A stretch of DNA of 64,000 nucleotides, taken from the NCBI GenBank assembly GCA_027625915.1, contig JANTQA010000012.1:7586501-7650500 (forward strand), in the 5' to 3' direction. Of this stretch, positions 44,707 through 56,195 are shown in pieces. The position numbers and the translations under genes were made by a program. The notes under the pieces are model-generated. The model was not told the DNA's origin. It did not search any database and saw nothing but the letters and a program-made list of their open reading frames with translations. This stretch comes from Anaeramoeba flamelloides (taxonomy: Eukaryota; Metamonada; Anaeramoebidae). Numbering within the stretch: the stretch's first letter is position 1; each line of letters begins with the position of its first letter.

Positions 44707-45861
44707 TCAATAAAGATATTTTAAAAAAACAAAAAAGAAATGAAAAAATAAATTACTTTCCAGTTTTTTCCCCTTATAAACGATTTGTGTTTTTTTGGAT
44801 AATAATTTATTGTAACGATTATACCTAGATGTTATTACAAAAAAATCTGAAACAATTTTTTTTAACATCCCACCTGGTGTGTAAGTTTCACTTCTCCTGA
44901 CATCGATCTGGGTTTTTGATATTTGGTTATAAAATGTTTCTTTTCTGGTTCCATCTTTTCGATATTCACAATGAATCTTTGTACCAGGTAAACCGTCACC
45001 CCAAATTGCAATACCAGTGATGGGCATATCGTTTTTTAGATGATAAAGGCGAGCTATTCCTTGAAAAATTTTAAATTCATGATTTGTTTGATCAATGAAA
45101 TCACCAAAGGTTTCTAAACAGATTTTTTGGAAGGACTCAAACCCATAAACAATTTCTTCTTGCTGAACAATTTCTTCAAGAAGATTACTCTCTTTTTCCA
45201 TTTCAATTTCTATTTCTTTTTCCATTTCTTTTTCTTTTTCTTTTTCTTTTTCTTTTTCAATTTCCAAGTCAATTTCAATTTCCTTCTTTTTTTTTTTTTC
45301 TTTGTTCTTTTTCTTTTCTTGTTTCTTAAAAACAATTCCCAAATTTGGTTGATTTTTCTTGATTAAATTAAAATGTTGGGCTATTTTTAAAACTCTTGAA
45401 AGAATAACTGTAGGATTTTCTTTAACAACTTGCTCGTGCATGTGTGTACCACCTAGGTTTAATTCGTACATTTCGTGTTCAATGATTTCTTGAATTAATA
45501 TTGCTGATAACATAGGATGGATTGTATTAAAGAAATTAATTAAATATTCAATTAACTCCAAGGCACCTTTTGTAATGTAAATTGTTTGGCTCTCTCTTTT
45601 TCTTTTTCGAAAAGAGATAATGCCAAAATTTGGGAGATCAATAAAAATTAAACTTAAAAAAGGATTGTTTTTTGAAATATCAACAAATTTCTTTGTTGCT
45701 TGAAGATACTTGTTCGTTGGTTTGAAGATCAAATTATGAAGGCGATGATTAATTTTTTTATAAGCATGTTTACTTAATTTTTCAGTTAAGGAGATTTTGA
45801 GCGAAAACGTTTTGGATAGATAATTGAGAAAAGTGCCCCCAAGTATGCCACATAATGCCAT
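44707..45861 (-). CDS. Unrecognised protein with a histidine/acid cluster
   Basis: The frame is open up to 45915, but the ATG at 45861 (MALCGILGG) is the likelier start: the 18 codons before it translate a pyrimidine tract. From there the protein has 384 residues. An N-terminal helical half contains IIEHEMYELNLGGTHMHEQV, with four His and several Glu that could bind metal, although a true zinc-protease HExxH is absent. A Lys/Glu-repeat linker (about 45200-45320) follows. The C-terminal half contains GIAIWGDGLPGTKIHCEYRK, FYNQISKTQIDVRRSET and GGMLKKIVSDFF, a pattern of beta strands. I do not recognise the family. The last ~15 residues are Phe-rich. No intron is evident. Confidence 0.65.
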   Translation of the reverse strand: MALCGILGGTFLNYLSKTFSLKISLTEKLSKHAYKKINHRLHNLIFKPTNKYLQATKKFVDISKNNPFLSLIFIDLPNFGIISFRKRKRESQTIYITKGALELIEYLINFFNTIHPMLSAILIQEIIEHEMYELNLGGTHMHEQVVKENPTVILSRVLKIAQHFNLIKKNQPNLGIVFKKQEKKKNKEKKKKKEIEIDLEIEKEKEKEKEKEMEKEIEIEMEKESNLLEEIVQQEEIVYGFESFQKICLETFGDFIDQTNHEFKIFQGIARLYHLKNDMPITGIAIWGDGLPGTKIHCEYRKDGTRKETFYNQISKTQIDVRRSETYTPGGMLKKIVSDFFVITSRYNRYNKLLSKKTQIVYKGKKLESNLFFHFFFVFLKYLY

Positions 45862-45915
45862 TTTTTTGAGAAAAAAAAAAAAGAAAGGATTAAAAAATGA
45901 AAAGTTTCTTGTCAA

Positions 45916-47615
45916 GTTAAGACAAAAATAGAATTAAAATTGGTTCACTTTTTTTACTTGACAACTTTGTTATTTAAAATTGTTCCAAAATTTTGAAAGG
46001 AATTACAAGATCAAAATTCAATAACTTTCAATTTAAAAAGTATTTACAATTCAAACTATTTAAAAGCTTACAAAAGAACCTTTCCACTTTTTGGTTATCA
46101 TAAAAAGAGTTGAAGGTTTTTGAAAGCTATCAGATCTTTTTCTTTGATATAACTTTTAATAATTTCAATTCAATTTCAAAAGGTTATATTTTGATAATTA
46201 TTTTTTTTTGCACTTTTTTTGACTTTGTAAAGTTTTTATCTCCTAGTAGTAAAAAAATACTAGACATGGAAAAAATACCAGACAAATTATTGATTGTGAA
46301 TATTAGGAAAATTGTTGTGTAATATCTAATAATTTCATCAAATCCTTTCTATAAATAACCAAATTTTTTATGACACGAGTAATAAACCTACCTAAAATTC
46401 ATTAAAGTAGGGTTTCTCTAGAATACTAGATTAATTGTTTTTATAGTATCAGTAGATCAACTTTTGTTGTAAAACAATTATTTTTTTATAGAGATTTACT
46501 AGATTATCGAAAAGTATATTTTTAAATTTTTGTTTTTTGATTGACTGAATGGTGTTTTGATCAAGTGAAATTTCATTAATCATCATTTTAATAAGTGGGT
46601 GGATTATAATTTTAAAATGTTTGGATACTTAAATAAAGGGATTTGATTATAAATATGAGAAATTACTCATATAATTTTCCTAATATTCGCAATTAAAAAT
46701 CTTGTCAGGGATTCTTTTCATTTCCGATATTTTTTTCACTACTTTATGATGTTTAAAAAACTAAAAAGAAAATTTCAAATAATAAAAACAGATCTTTGAA
46801 GGAAAATTTAGAAAAAAAAATGTCTTTTAGTGATTTTCAAAAACAAATTATAATATGTTATCATTTTAAACTTGTAATAATAATCTTTTAATAAAATTTT
46901 TTTTAAACTAAAAAAATTTTTAGAATTCACCTTAAAATTGAAAAATAAAGTAAAAATCTGATCGCTCTGTTTTCTGCTTCAATCTCCCAGAAGTTATTAT
47001 AAATTAAAGAGAATCTCCAGATATTTTGAATGGTGAAGGGTTAAAAGTTTTAAAAAGAATTATATACTAGTATTTGAATTCTAAACGGGTAAAAAGTTTC
47101 ACTTCATTTTCTAATTTCCTTTTCAAATTAGAGATATACCACAAAATGAAACCTACTTCTTTGAAAACTTGATTTCGAAGAAAAATATGGAAAAGAAAGT
47201 GAAAATTTTGTCCCATTTATAATTCAAATACCAGAATTTGGTCCAAAGATGAATTCAAACAATTTTATCAAGATTTTGGAAATAACTCTAACTAATAATA
47301 GAACTCAATGACGTCAACATATTTCGAAGTTCCTAAATCAAACACACAAATCTCGGTCATTGATAATTAGTAATTTCTTAACCAGTGATCGAAAATATTT
47401 GTTTTCAATTTAGGAACTATAAATTAGTCTATATTCCACAATAGAGTGTTTTGAAGCATATTCTTAATTTAAGAAAACAACAAAAGTTTAAGTTGTGAAT
47501 TTAAACAATTCAAAATAAAGATCAAATCATATTCCAATTTGAATTACGTATTTTTTGAATTTCATTTTTTTAGTTTTTTTATCTTTATCACTATTTAATA
47601 ACAAAAGATACAAGA
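45916..47615. other. 1.7-kb spacer between divergent genes
   Basis: Separates the minus-strand unknown gene from the plus-strand REXO4-like gene, so it should hold both promoters. I see no exon or repeat copy; a 70-codon frame at 46110 lacks an ATG. Confidence 0.4.
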
Positions 47616-50600
47616 ATGTCACAATTTTCTTCAAATTGGTTAAAATTAAAACAAAACAAAACCCTTCTTCAACCAACACCACAAGTTCAGAAGAAAAAGG
47701 ATCCTGAAACAAAAAACAATGAAGAAGAAAAAGAAATAAAAAACAATGGAGAAGGAAAAGAAAAAGGAAAAGAAATTGAAAAAGGAATGGAAAACAAAAA
47801 TAAAAAGGAAAAGGAAAAAGAAAAAGAAAAAGAAAATGACACCGAAGGAGAGAATCAAGAAGAAGACAAAAAACCTATAAAAATTGGAAAATATTTATCC
47901 TTTGCGTGTGATACGTGTATCTCAAAAGCACAAAAAGAGGAAGAAATTATTGCACGAGTCTCAATTATCAATTATGAAGGAAAAGTTGTATATGACACTT
48001 ATGTCAAACCAGCAGAGTATATTACTAATTATCGAACTGCGATTACAGGAATTACTAAAAAATTATTAAAACACGCGCCTTCCTTAACTGAAGTCCAAGA
48101 GAAGGTGTCAACTCTAATAAATGATCGAACACTAGTTGGACATATATTAAAACCAAAATTGAAATTATTATACCTTAATCATCCTCATAAATTTACAAGA
48201 GATATTTCAAGGTAAATATTAAATCCGAACCCAATCATTTTTCTTGAAATTAAATTTTCCTTTCTTTTTCACAACAACAATTTTTCCTCTCACCAATATT
48301 TTACTGTATTGTTAATAACACATATTTTTACTTTTATTGATTGAATTTTTGCTTGGTAATTCAAAAAAAACGAATTAAAGATCTTACTTGATATTTTTCT
48401 TGAATAATGAATTTTAGGGAAAAATATCTTTCCTCTTCAAAATCATTCATATTGATAAATTTCAAATAAAATATGTGATTTTAAATTCAAAGTAAAATCA
48501 CATCTTTTTTGTCCACCTCATCACTTTGTTTATCAAATTCATTTGGTTTGATCAAAGCTAATTTAATTCAAAAAACATGCCGTTCGTTTTTCCAAAATTT
48601 AAAAGAATTGAGTAAAATCAAAGATTTTTCACTATTATTTTGAATTCTGGAAAAGCGCCGTTAGGTTTTCTTTGAGTTTTATGTTTTATTTGTTAAGTTT
48701 TTTAGGTTTTCTTGAGTTTTCTGTTTTATTTATTAAGTGTTCTAGGTTTTTTTGAGGTTTTCTATTTATTTGTGAAGTGTTCTAGGTTTTTTTTACTTTA
48801 GAAATAAACAGAAAATTTATTAAAATTTTCGGTTTATTTCTAAAGTAAAAAAAACCTAGAACACTTTACAAATAAACAGAAAACGTCAAGAAAACCTCGG
48901 CACTCTATGACACCTGGTGGTATTTGACTACAGTTCACCAACATTCACAGGGAGGAGGGGTAAAAAACCGATAAAAAGGTTATCAATAATAAATAATAAT
49001 GACTTTTCTGTGTTCTAAATATTAAGTTTTAAATACCAAGAATACTCTTATTTTGAGTTTATATTTTTAGATTTGAAAAAAGAATGAATTAAAAGAATGT
49101 TCCAAAATGACAATTTTTAATTGAGATCATTAGTAAAAAATCTAATAATAATTAATGTTCAAGAATATTTATAATTGATTTTTGTGAGTAACAGAAACCA
49201 TTTGAACTTTAGTGCACTGATATGATTGACTTTCAATTACAACATACTTTAATTCGACACAAATCTAAGGTGATGCTAATCCCTTAACAATAAAATTATT
49301 TATAAAGAGGGTGGTATCAATCGAAATGAAAGAAAAAAATCAATTAACATACTTTTTGATTTTCTCTGGAACTGCCCAGCCTATGAAAATAATCGTAAAA
49401 TCTGGATTTCTGAATTAGAAAAAAATATTTTTTCACTTATTTTAAATAATAATAATATTTATAATAATATTAATAAACAAGATTCAATATCTTTATTAGC
49501 TCTAGTAGATAATAAGACATGTTTGAATCTTTTATACGATTTCTAAATTCAAGTTTAGGAATTCGGGAAGTGCCTAGGTTTTCCAGAATTCAAAAGAATG
49601 GAGAAAAATCATAGATTTTTGTCAATTCTTTTAAATTTTGGAAAACCTAAAGGCAAACAAGAGGAATTCTAAACTCCTCCCTTAAATTACAATAAAAAAA
49701 AATTAACATACTTTTTTGGAACAAAACTTTAATTCAAAATTTGACTATGTATATTTTGGATGCTCTTTGAATTGGAAGTTACAGATTTATTCACTTAAAA
49801 ATTCTCTCATTATCAGATTAAATGATTCTTTCATTTAACCCTTAACAGCAATAATATAATTCAAAATTTTGAACACAGTTAAAATAATCACAATACCTTC
49901 ATTTTCTGAAATTTATAAGAAATAATTTTTATTTTTCCAATTTATTTTATCGTTTATCAGTTTTTTGCTTTCAATTTTTTTTTTTTTTTATAAGAAATTA
50001 CCTATTCAAAAATATTTTAACTTTGTTTGGTTTACCTTCTCTTTTTTTGATTGTATTTTTTTTATTTAACAAAAATTGGAATCAGTAAAAAATGCTTTTT
50101 TTATTCTTTTAATAATTTCTACGATTTCGGCAGAATCGATAATCATTGAAAACAAATTAATAAACATTTCATATCGTAATAATTTAATATAATCCTAATT
50201 CGATCTTTTTTTTTTTTTATTTTTTTTCCTTTTTTGGATTAACTTTATAAATATTTTAAAATTAAATAGGTATCAATTATTTCTATCTTCCAGAAACAAA
50301 AAAAAGCCATTAAAAATTTTAGCAAGGGAATTTTTAAATCAGGAAATTCAACAAAAACACCATTCATCCGTAATTATTTAAATCCATTTTTAGAATTTTT
50401 ATCATCCAATAAAAAAATAGAAATCAAGAATAAATTTTTTTAAAAGATAAAATATTTACAGTTTTTTTTACAAAAAAATACAAAAAAATATAAAACATTT
50501 TGATAATTGTTCAAAAAACTTTGTAATCCATATCAAATACTAATACCAATAAATTCTTTTTTTGAAAAAAATAAAATCCTATTCCAACAATTTAGGCACA

Positions 50601-52121
50601 TCTAAAATCAAAAATAGGAAAAAAAAAACTCAATTTATTATATTTTCGGATTTATTATTAAGAACTAAATGTTGGACACTTAGTCTGGTAAAGAGAGAAT
50701 TTTGAAGTGACTAAATTTGTATCTAGAATAGACAGAGTATCTAAAATAGACAAAGTTATTAGAAGAATTGTAAACTCAATTTAGTTTTCTAAAATATCAT
50801 AAAGTGTCTAAAAAAGAGAATAAAAAAAAATAAAAGAGAGAGAAGAGTAAAAAAAAAAAAGAAATAAAAATGAAGAGGCAAAAAATAATTAATATGAGAA
50901 ATTTGAATTATTTTAATCCTTATGAATTCTTGAGTGTGCGATTAGAGGATTATTTTAATTTGAGCTCCAATTTATTATATTTTTCAAAACGTAATGATAT
51001 AAAAACACATTTAAGTTGAATTTGTATTATTAATGTTTTTATAAGTAATAAATTTCATCCAAATAAAAGAAAAAAATATAAAACTCAAAAATAAAAATCG
51101 GTGTGTCCAAAATAATGAAAAGAGCGGAACAAAAAATGTATTGGTAAATTTGTTGAAATTTCACCAACAATTGTTGATCGATCAAATGTTAAGATACCAT
51201 CAACTAATTGTATGCGATTTTTCTCTTCAATAAACTCAACACTAAACTTCTATCAACGTTCGAAAAAAAATTCCAGATCTAACGAAACAGATTATGTAAC
51301 TGGAAAAAAGGGAATGAAAATCAAAACAAAAAAGACCAAAAATGAAATAGTTTGTGTAAAATCAAAATTATTTCCAAATTGAATGTAAAGTGGAGTATTG
51401 TTATTCTTTCAACTGTTTAAACTGTTTCCAAAATTTTGTAATTTAGTTTAATTGAATAAACACTTTAAAAAAACATTTTTAAATTATTTAATTGGTTGTT
51501 TGTAAATCCCTTTTTTACATAAAATGAAATTATGGTTTTATGGTTTATGATTAAAAAATCAAAAATTGAATATTAATTATTCCTGGTTTAAATTTTTGTT
51601 TAAAATTGTTTTGAAATGCGCTTCAACTGTAAACCTTAAATATTTTTTATTAAATTTCTATTATATTCTCTTTATTTATATAATTTATCACATAATTGTA
51701 TTTTGATTTCTCCTAACTAAAAATTAAACAAAAAAATTAATAGGTTGAGGACGCAAGAACGTCAATGAAATTATATCGATTAATTAAAGAGGATTGGGAA
51801 AAAGAAATTAAAGAAAAGCATCTTCAAAAAATTAGAAAATTTAAAAAAAAACAACAACAACAACAAAATAAAACATCAAACAAAAAGAAAAGACATGTTT
51901 CAGAATTTATCGATCAATCAAATAAAAAGGTCGCTAATGAAAGTGAAATGACTGAAAAGGAAAGAGTCAAGCATGAAAAAATGAAAAAATATTATGTAAA
52001 TAAATATAACCAAAGAAAAAGAAAGAAGAAAGAAAAGAAAAAAAGATCCAAACAAAATAAAAAGTTTAGAAAAAATTCATTTCAATCAAAACAATCTGCT
52101 GATATGCGTGAATTTAAATAA
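47616..52121 (+). CDS. REXO4-like DEDDh exonuclease relative, active site degraded (three exons)
   Basis: Exons 47616-48211, 50294-50369 and 51744-52121 join in phase to 349 residues. After a Lys/Glu-rich N terminus (about 90 residues) the protein tracks REXO4: ARVSIINYEGKVVYDTYVKP, NYRTAITGI, TLVGH, then KPLKILAREFLNQEIQQKHH across junction one and SSVEDARTSMKLYRLIKEDW across junction two, and a basic tail. REXO4 family enzymes are 3'-5' exonucleases tied to rRNA processing (yeast Rex4). Of the four metal-binding acids, motif I reads ACDT where the family has DCEM (Asp to Ala, Glu to Asp), and motif II reads KPKL where it has HNDL (Asp to Lys). The His and Asp of motif III are kept. Catalysis is thus doubtful; an RNA- or ribosome-binding role is my inference. 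Introns of 2082 and 1374 nt are far longer than others here and carry repeats. Confidence 0.85.
48581..48915. repeat. Hairpin-module locus 3, inside intron 1 of the REXO4-like gene
   Basis: Module A (48581-48665), three imperfect ~55-bp direct repeats of the TTCTAGGTTTTTTTGAGGTT type, module B (48781-48862), then an inverse of the direct-repeat unit and a GGCACTCTATGACACC tail like that at 15185. Confidence 0.8.
49285..49547 (+). mobile_element. LINE 3' fragment (end of reverse-transcriptase ORF)
   Basis: One open frame reads ILFDFLWNCPAYENNRKIW then SELEKNIFSLI and ends in TAA at about 49547. A hydrophobic-(F/W)-x-CPAY-x3-R pattern is what the C-terminal zinc-knuckle region of non-LTR retrotransposon proteins (zf-RVT type) looks like. 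Upstream RT motifs are not present, so it is a 5'-truncated remnant, in the same orientation as the host gene, within its first intron. Confidence 0.45.
49545..49670. repeat. Hairpin-module locus 4 (single A module)
   Basis: Module A at 49565-49643 between CTAGG and CCTAAAGG linkers, enclosed in a wider inverted pair GTTTAGGAATTC / GAATTCTAAAC. It directly follows the LINE fragment's stop codon. Confidence 0.75.
50665..50870. repeat. Dispersed ~200-bp repeat, copy 2, in intron 2 of the REXO4-like gene
   Basis: Matches 15395-15590 in order: AAGTGACTAAATTTGTAT, a TTAGAAGAATTGTAAACTCA block, then ATTTAGTTTTCT. Confidence 0.5.
51124..51445 (+). repeat. ~330-bp dispersed repeat, copy 2, in intron 2 of the REXO4-like gene
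   Basis: Inverse of 28093-28425 and in the same orientation as 55859-56195. The GTTGATCGATCA and TCAACTGTTTAAACTGT blocks are clearest here. Confidence 0.75.
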
Positions 52122-52659
52122 GAGATATTAATTTATTTTTTGATTTATAATTTTTAATTTATCAAAAAATATAAAAAAAAAATTTAATAATAAAGAAATT
52201 TTTTCAATAAATATTTATATACTTATATAAAAATAGATCGAAATAAAAACATTGAATAAATTTTTTAATAAATATAATATGTTATGAATTAACATAATAT
52301 AATACATAATAATAATCATATAATATTAATCAATCCATGGATTTGATATTTTTTAAAAATTATTTGTCAAGATTTATTTTTTTTTTTGTAAATATTACAA
52401 TTACACAACATAAATATTTAAAGAATTTATTGTTCGATGTTTATTTTTGCTCGAATTGCTAAATTTTATATAATTTTTAAAAGTAAATGTATTGAATTTG
52501 ATTTTTTTAATGTTTGAAATTTCAAATAAATGATTGACAAATAGTAATTTTCTCTGATCAAATAAAAAAATGTGATTCTGTATTTTTTACTTAAAGTATA
52601 AAATTATTTTATATTTAGTATTTTTCATTTTGAAGGAAAAATATAGAAAATTTACTTCT

Positions 52660-53792
52660 CTTAAGGGAGTCATTTTTGAAAATAAAATGAAATCTTGTCA
52701 AGATCTTGAAAAATTTTTTTTTTGTAATTTGTGTTTCAACTTATGAAATGGATGAGTTAACCTCATTTAAAAAAATTATTAATTTGAGTCTCTTTTTTGA
52801 AATTCAAAATTTGCATGTTTGCAATATAAAACAAAAAAAAGTTACCTATTATTTTGTTTAAGAAACAAATTAATTCTTGAAAATGGGAAAACAATATTTT
52901 TTGTTTTATGTCGGAAAGTATTCATTTCAAAAGCAAATTTTTTATTTGGTTACTTTTTCTTTGATTACTATTTCAATTCAAATCTTAACCAATAAAACTA
53001 ATGGTGGTATAGGTAATTCAATAAATGAATATTTGGTAGAAGCTTAACTACAGTTTATCAATTAAATTGAGATCTATTAAGCAAAAAAATTTTTTTTCTT
53101 TAAAGTTTTAAAAAAGTTGTTTTCTGGTTTTCAAAAAATGAAAAAAAACTGCAAAAAAATTTTTAATTGTGAAAAATTTTTTTAACACATTGTTTCGTCT
53201 TATTCACAAGAATCCTTATAACAATTCAATTCATTTTTGTCAGTAAAAAAATTGATTATGAATTTTGAGGATAAAATTTTCTAATTCCCTTATATCTTCT
53301 TGATAATTACATTTTGAAAAATCGAATTTTGTCTTAATATAAAAACAAAATTTCAGAGTAAAATCTTTAAATGGCCACAAAACTTTGATTATTATAACTA
53401 TCCTTCTTAAAAAAATACAATTATTTTTTAACCCGTTGAATATATCAATTTTTTTTGGTTAACTAAAAGTTTTATCTCAAAAAAGAAAAAAAATCTGTCT
53501 ATTAATATTACTGGTAACAAAGAAATGTTTGAGTATAATAATGATCAAAATGGAAAAAATGTGGTAAAAATTTTTTAAATTGTAAGAAAAAAAATGAATT
53601 TAATAGTTTTCTTTTTCAGATAAAATGGAAAAAAAAAACTTGATCTCACTAAACTAATTTTCATTTATGGCTTTCTTAGTCGATCAGAATTTTTTGACAC
53701 TTGGGATTTTCAAAATTTGTAAGTAGAGAATACCACCAATAACATATTTTTAAATTTTGCCCTGTCTCCATAGAAGACTGATCCCTTAATAG
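52660..53792 (+). mobile_element. ~1.13-kb TTAA-type non-autonomous element, copy 2
   Basis: Best preserved copy: the left end TTAAGGGAGTCATTTTTG and right end GACTGATCCCTTAA form short terminal inverted repeats with TTAA at both outer edges. It matches 29805-30940 throughout. No coding capacity remains, so a transposase would have to act in trans. Confidence 0.85.
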
Positions 53793-54939
53793 AAAATTAC
53801 CCAATAAAAATCGGATTTTTGTCTATTAATTGTTTTAATTAAACTCGATTTTATTGATCGTAGTTAGGTTTTTTGAAAAAAAAAAAAATAAAAAAATAAA
53901 CAGGAAATAAACTGAAAATTTACTTAATTTTTGTTTATTAATATATATATACTTTTTAAAAAAAAAAGATTACAAGCTTTTCTAATATTTTAGTTTTTGT
54001 TAGGAAAATCTATTGATTTATTTTGGGGATTTTCTTTGATCTTTAATTGAAGATCAAAATCAAATTTTATTTTTTTCTCAATATTGAACTAAGAATTTTG
54101 GATTTTTATTTTTTTAGAATATTTTTTGATTTTATTAGATTTATTACATACGAATACTATCTGATTTTTAATGTATATCATTCTACTAATTTTTTTATTT
54201 ATTTTTCAAAGATCCTTTATAAAAAATAATTGACATTTGAAAAAAATGTTGTGTATCTTTGAGGGAAACAAAGTATAGATTTTCTAAAGAAAACCTAAAA
54301 CAGAGTGGAAAACATAAATTATATGGATCAGTACTCATCAAATCGAGGACATAATTTTAATGTATTTTAATGTCAATGTTCCCGACTTATAATTTATGTC
54401 AATGTCAAGTGTCAAAATAATCTGATCTACTAAGAAAGCCAAAAAAGAAAAGAAATTTTTTTCAAAGAGATCAAATTTTTAATTTTACATTTTTTCTGAA
54501 AAAAGAAATGATTTAATTCATTTTATTTTCTTATATTATAAAAATTTTTTACTTTTTTATTGCCATTTTCATCACTATTAGACAAAACCCAGTATTTGTT
54601 GACATGTATATTAATATAAAGACTTTTTTTTTCTTTTTTGAGATAATACCTTTGGAAAAGTAAAATAAATTGATTTGATCAACATATTGAAAAATATTGG
54701 TATTATTTTCAGAATTATTTTCATAAATATTACAACTTGAAAGTCATTTAATAAATTTACTACGATATTTTGTTTTTTGTTTGAAGATGAAATTCAATTT
54801 TTCAAAATAAAATTTTATAAAAGAGATTTGGAATGAATTTTATAATACTCTCTAAATTATTTAAAACTATTTATTTTTCTTCTAACTATGAGAGTGTTTG
54901 GAATATTCCTGAAAATAACCAAAAATAGAAAATACCACA

Positions 54940-55270
54940 AATTTTTTTGCAATTTTTTTTCATTTTTTGAAAACAAGAATAGAACTTTTTCAAAACCTTA
55001 AAGAATAAAAATTTTTTTTGTATAGTAGATCTAAATTTCATTGATGAAATTTGTGCCAAACTTTTATAAAAATTTCTTTCATTGGATCACCTAGGCCACA
55101 ATTTCTTTTATTGGCTAAGATTTAAGTTGAGAAAATTATCATTAAAACTACAAACAAAATAATTTTTTTTATTTTTATGATCAATACTTTCCAACATAAA
55201 ACATCAAAATATATTTTTACATTTTCAAGAATTAAATTAATTGTTAATATAAATAATTGGTTACTTTTTT
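54940..55270 (-). mobile_element. Decayed partial copy of the 1.13-kb element
   Basis: In inverse orientation, blocks such as ACTTTTTCAAAACCTTAAAG, TAGATCTAAATTTCATTGAT and ACTTTCCAACATAAAAC match the interior of the two full copies. Both ends are missing or unrecognisable. Confidence 0.6.
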
Positions 55271-55858
55271 TATGATAGACTTTTTGGATGAATAACAGAT
55301 ATCAATCAGTGAACATGAAAAATTGAAAAACAAAAAAGTGTTGTAAATATATCTAATTAAAGTTCAAATACCAGGAAATTGAACAACATTAAAAAAAAAA
55401 AAAATATTTTCAAAAAGGGATAGGTTCTGGAATAGTTTTAACAAAAAGTAAAAACAATGGTGAAAGTTTGTTAGAAAAAAATAAATAAAAGTAAAAAAAT
55501 TATTGTATAAAAATCCTTATATTCACTCAAATACTTTTTACACTTGAATTAAGTTCCAAATTTTAAACATAATAACTCTAATTTCATACCGATATGGAAT
55601 AAATCCGTACTTCATGAAATTAGTTTACATTTCAGTCGTAAAAATACTTTTTTAATTAAAATCCAATTTAAAATTTTTAAAACACTAAAATTCAATACAT
55701 GATAAAAAAAAATATAATTTTATCAATTCTTGAAAAAATATCAAATTAGAGCTATTAAATAATTGAAATATTAACAATTTTTTTAAAATTACAATACTAG
55801 CAAAGAAAAAAAAAAAATTATCAATACTAATAAATTATCATATGCTACAAATTATTGG

Positions 55859-56195
55859 AGTGAGAAAATAAAAAAATGTATTGCTAAATTTGTTTTTAAA
55901 TTTTATTAGGATTATTGATGGATCAAATGATTAGATAACATCAACTAATTTTATTTGTATTTGGGGTTTAAAGAATTCGAACATATTAACCAAAAATCAA
56001 ACATATTAAGAAAATTTATCCCAACGAAAATCTTATAATTAGAAAAAAAGGAAAAGAAAACGAAAAACGAAAAAAAATGAAACAATGATTTATAATATTT
56101 TTCATCAAGTAAAATTATATTTAAATTAAATGAAATACCATTGTTGTGTACTGAAATTTTTTTGATATTAAAACTGTGTGGAAAATTTTTAATTT
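55859..56195 (+). repeat. ~330-bp dispersed repeat, copy 3
   Basis: The most diverged of three; AAAATGTATTGCTAAATTTG at the left and the TGGATCAAATGATTAGATAA block match 51124 onward. The minus-strand 92-codon frame across it is not a gene. Confidence 0.65.
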
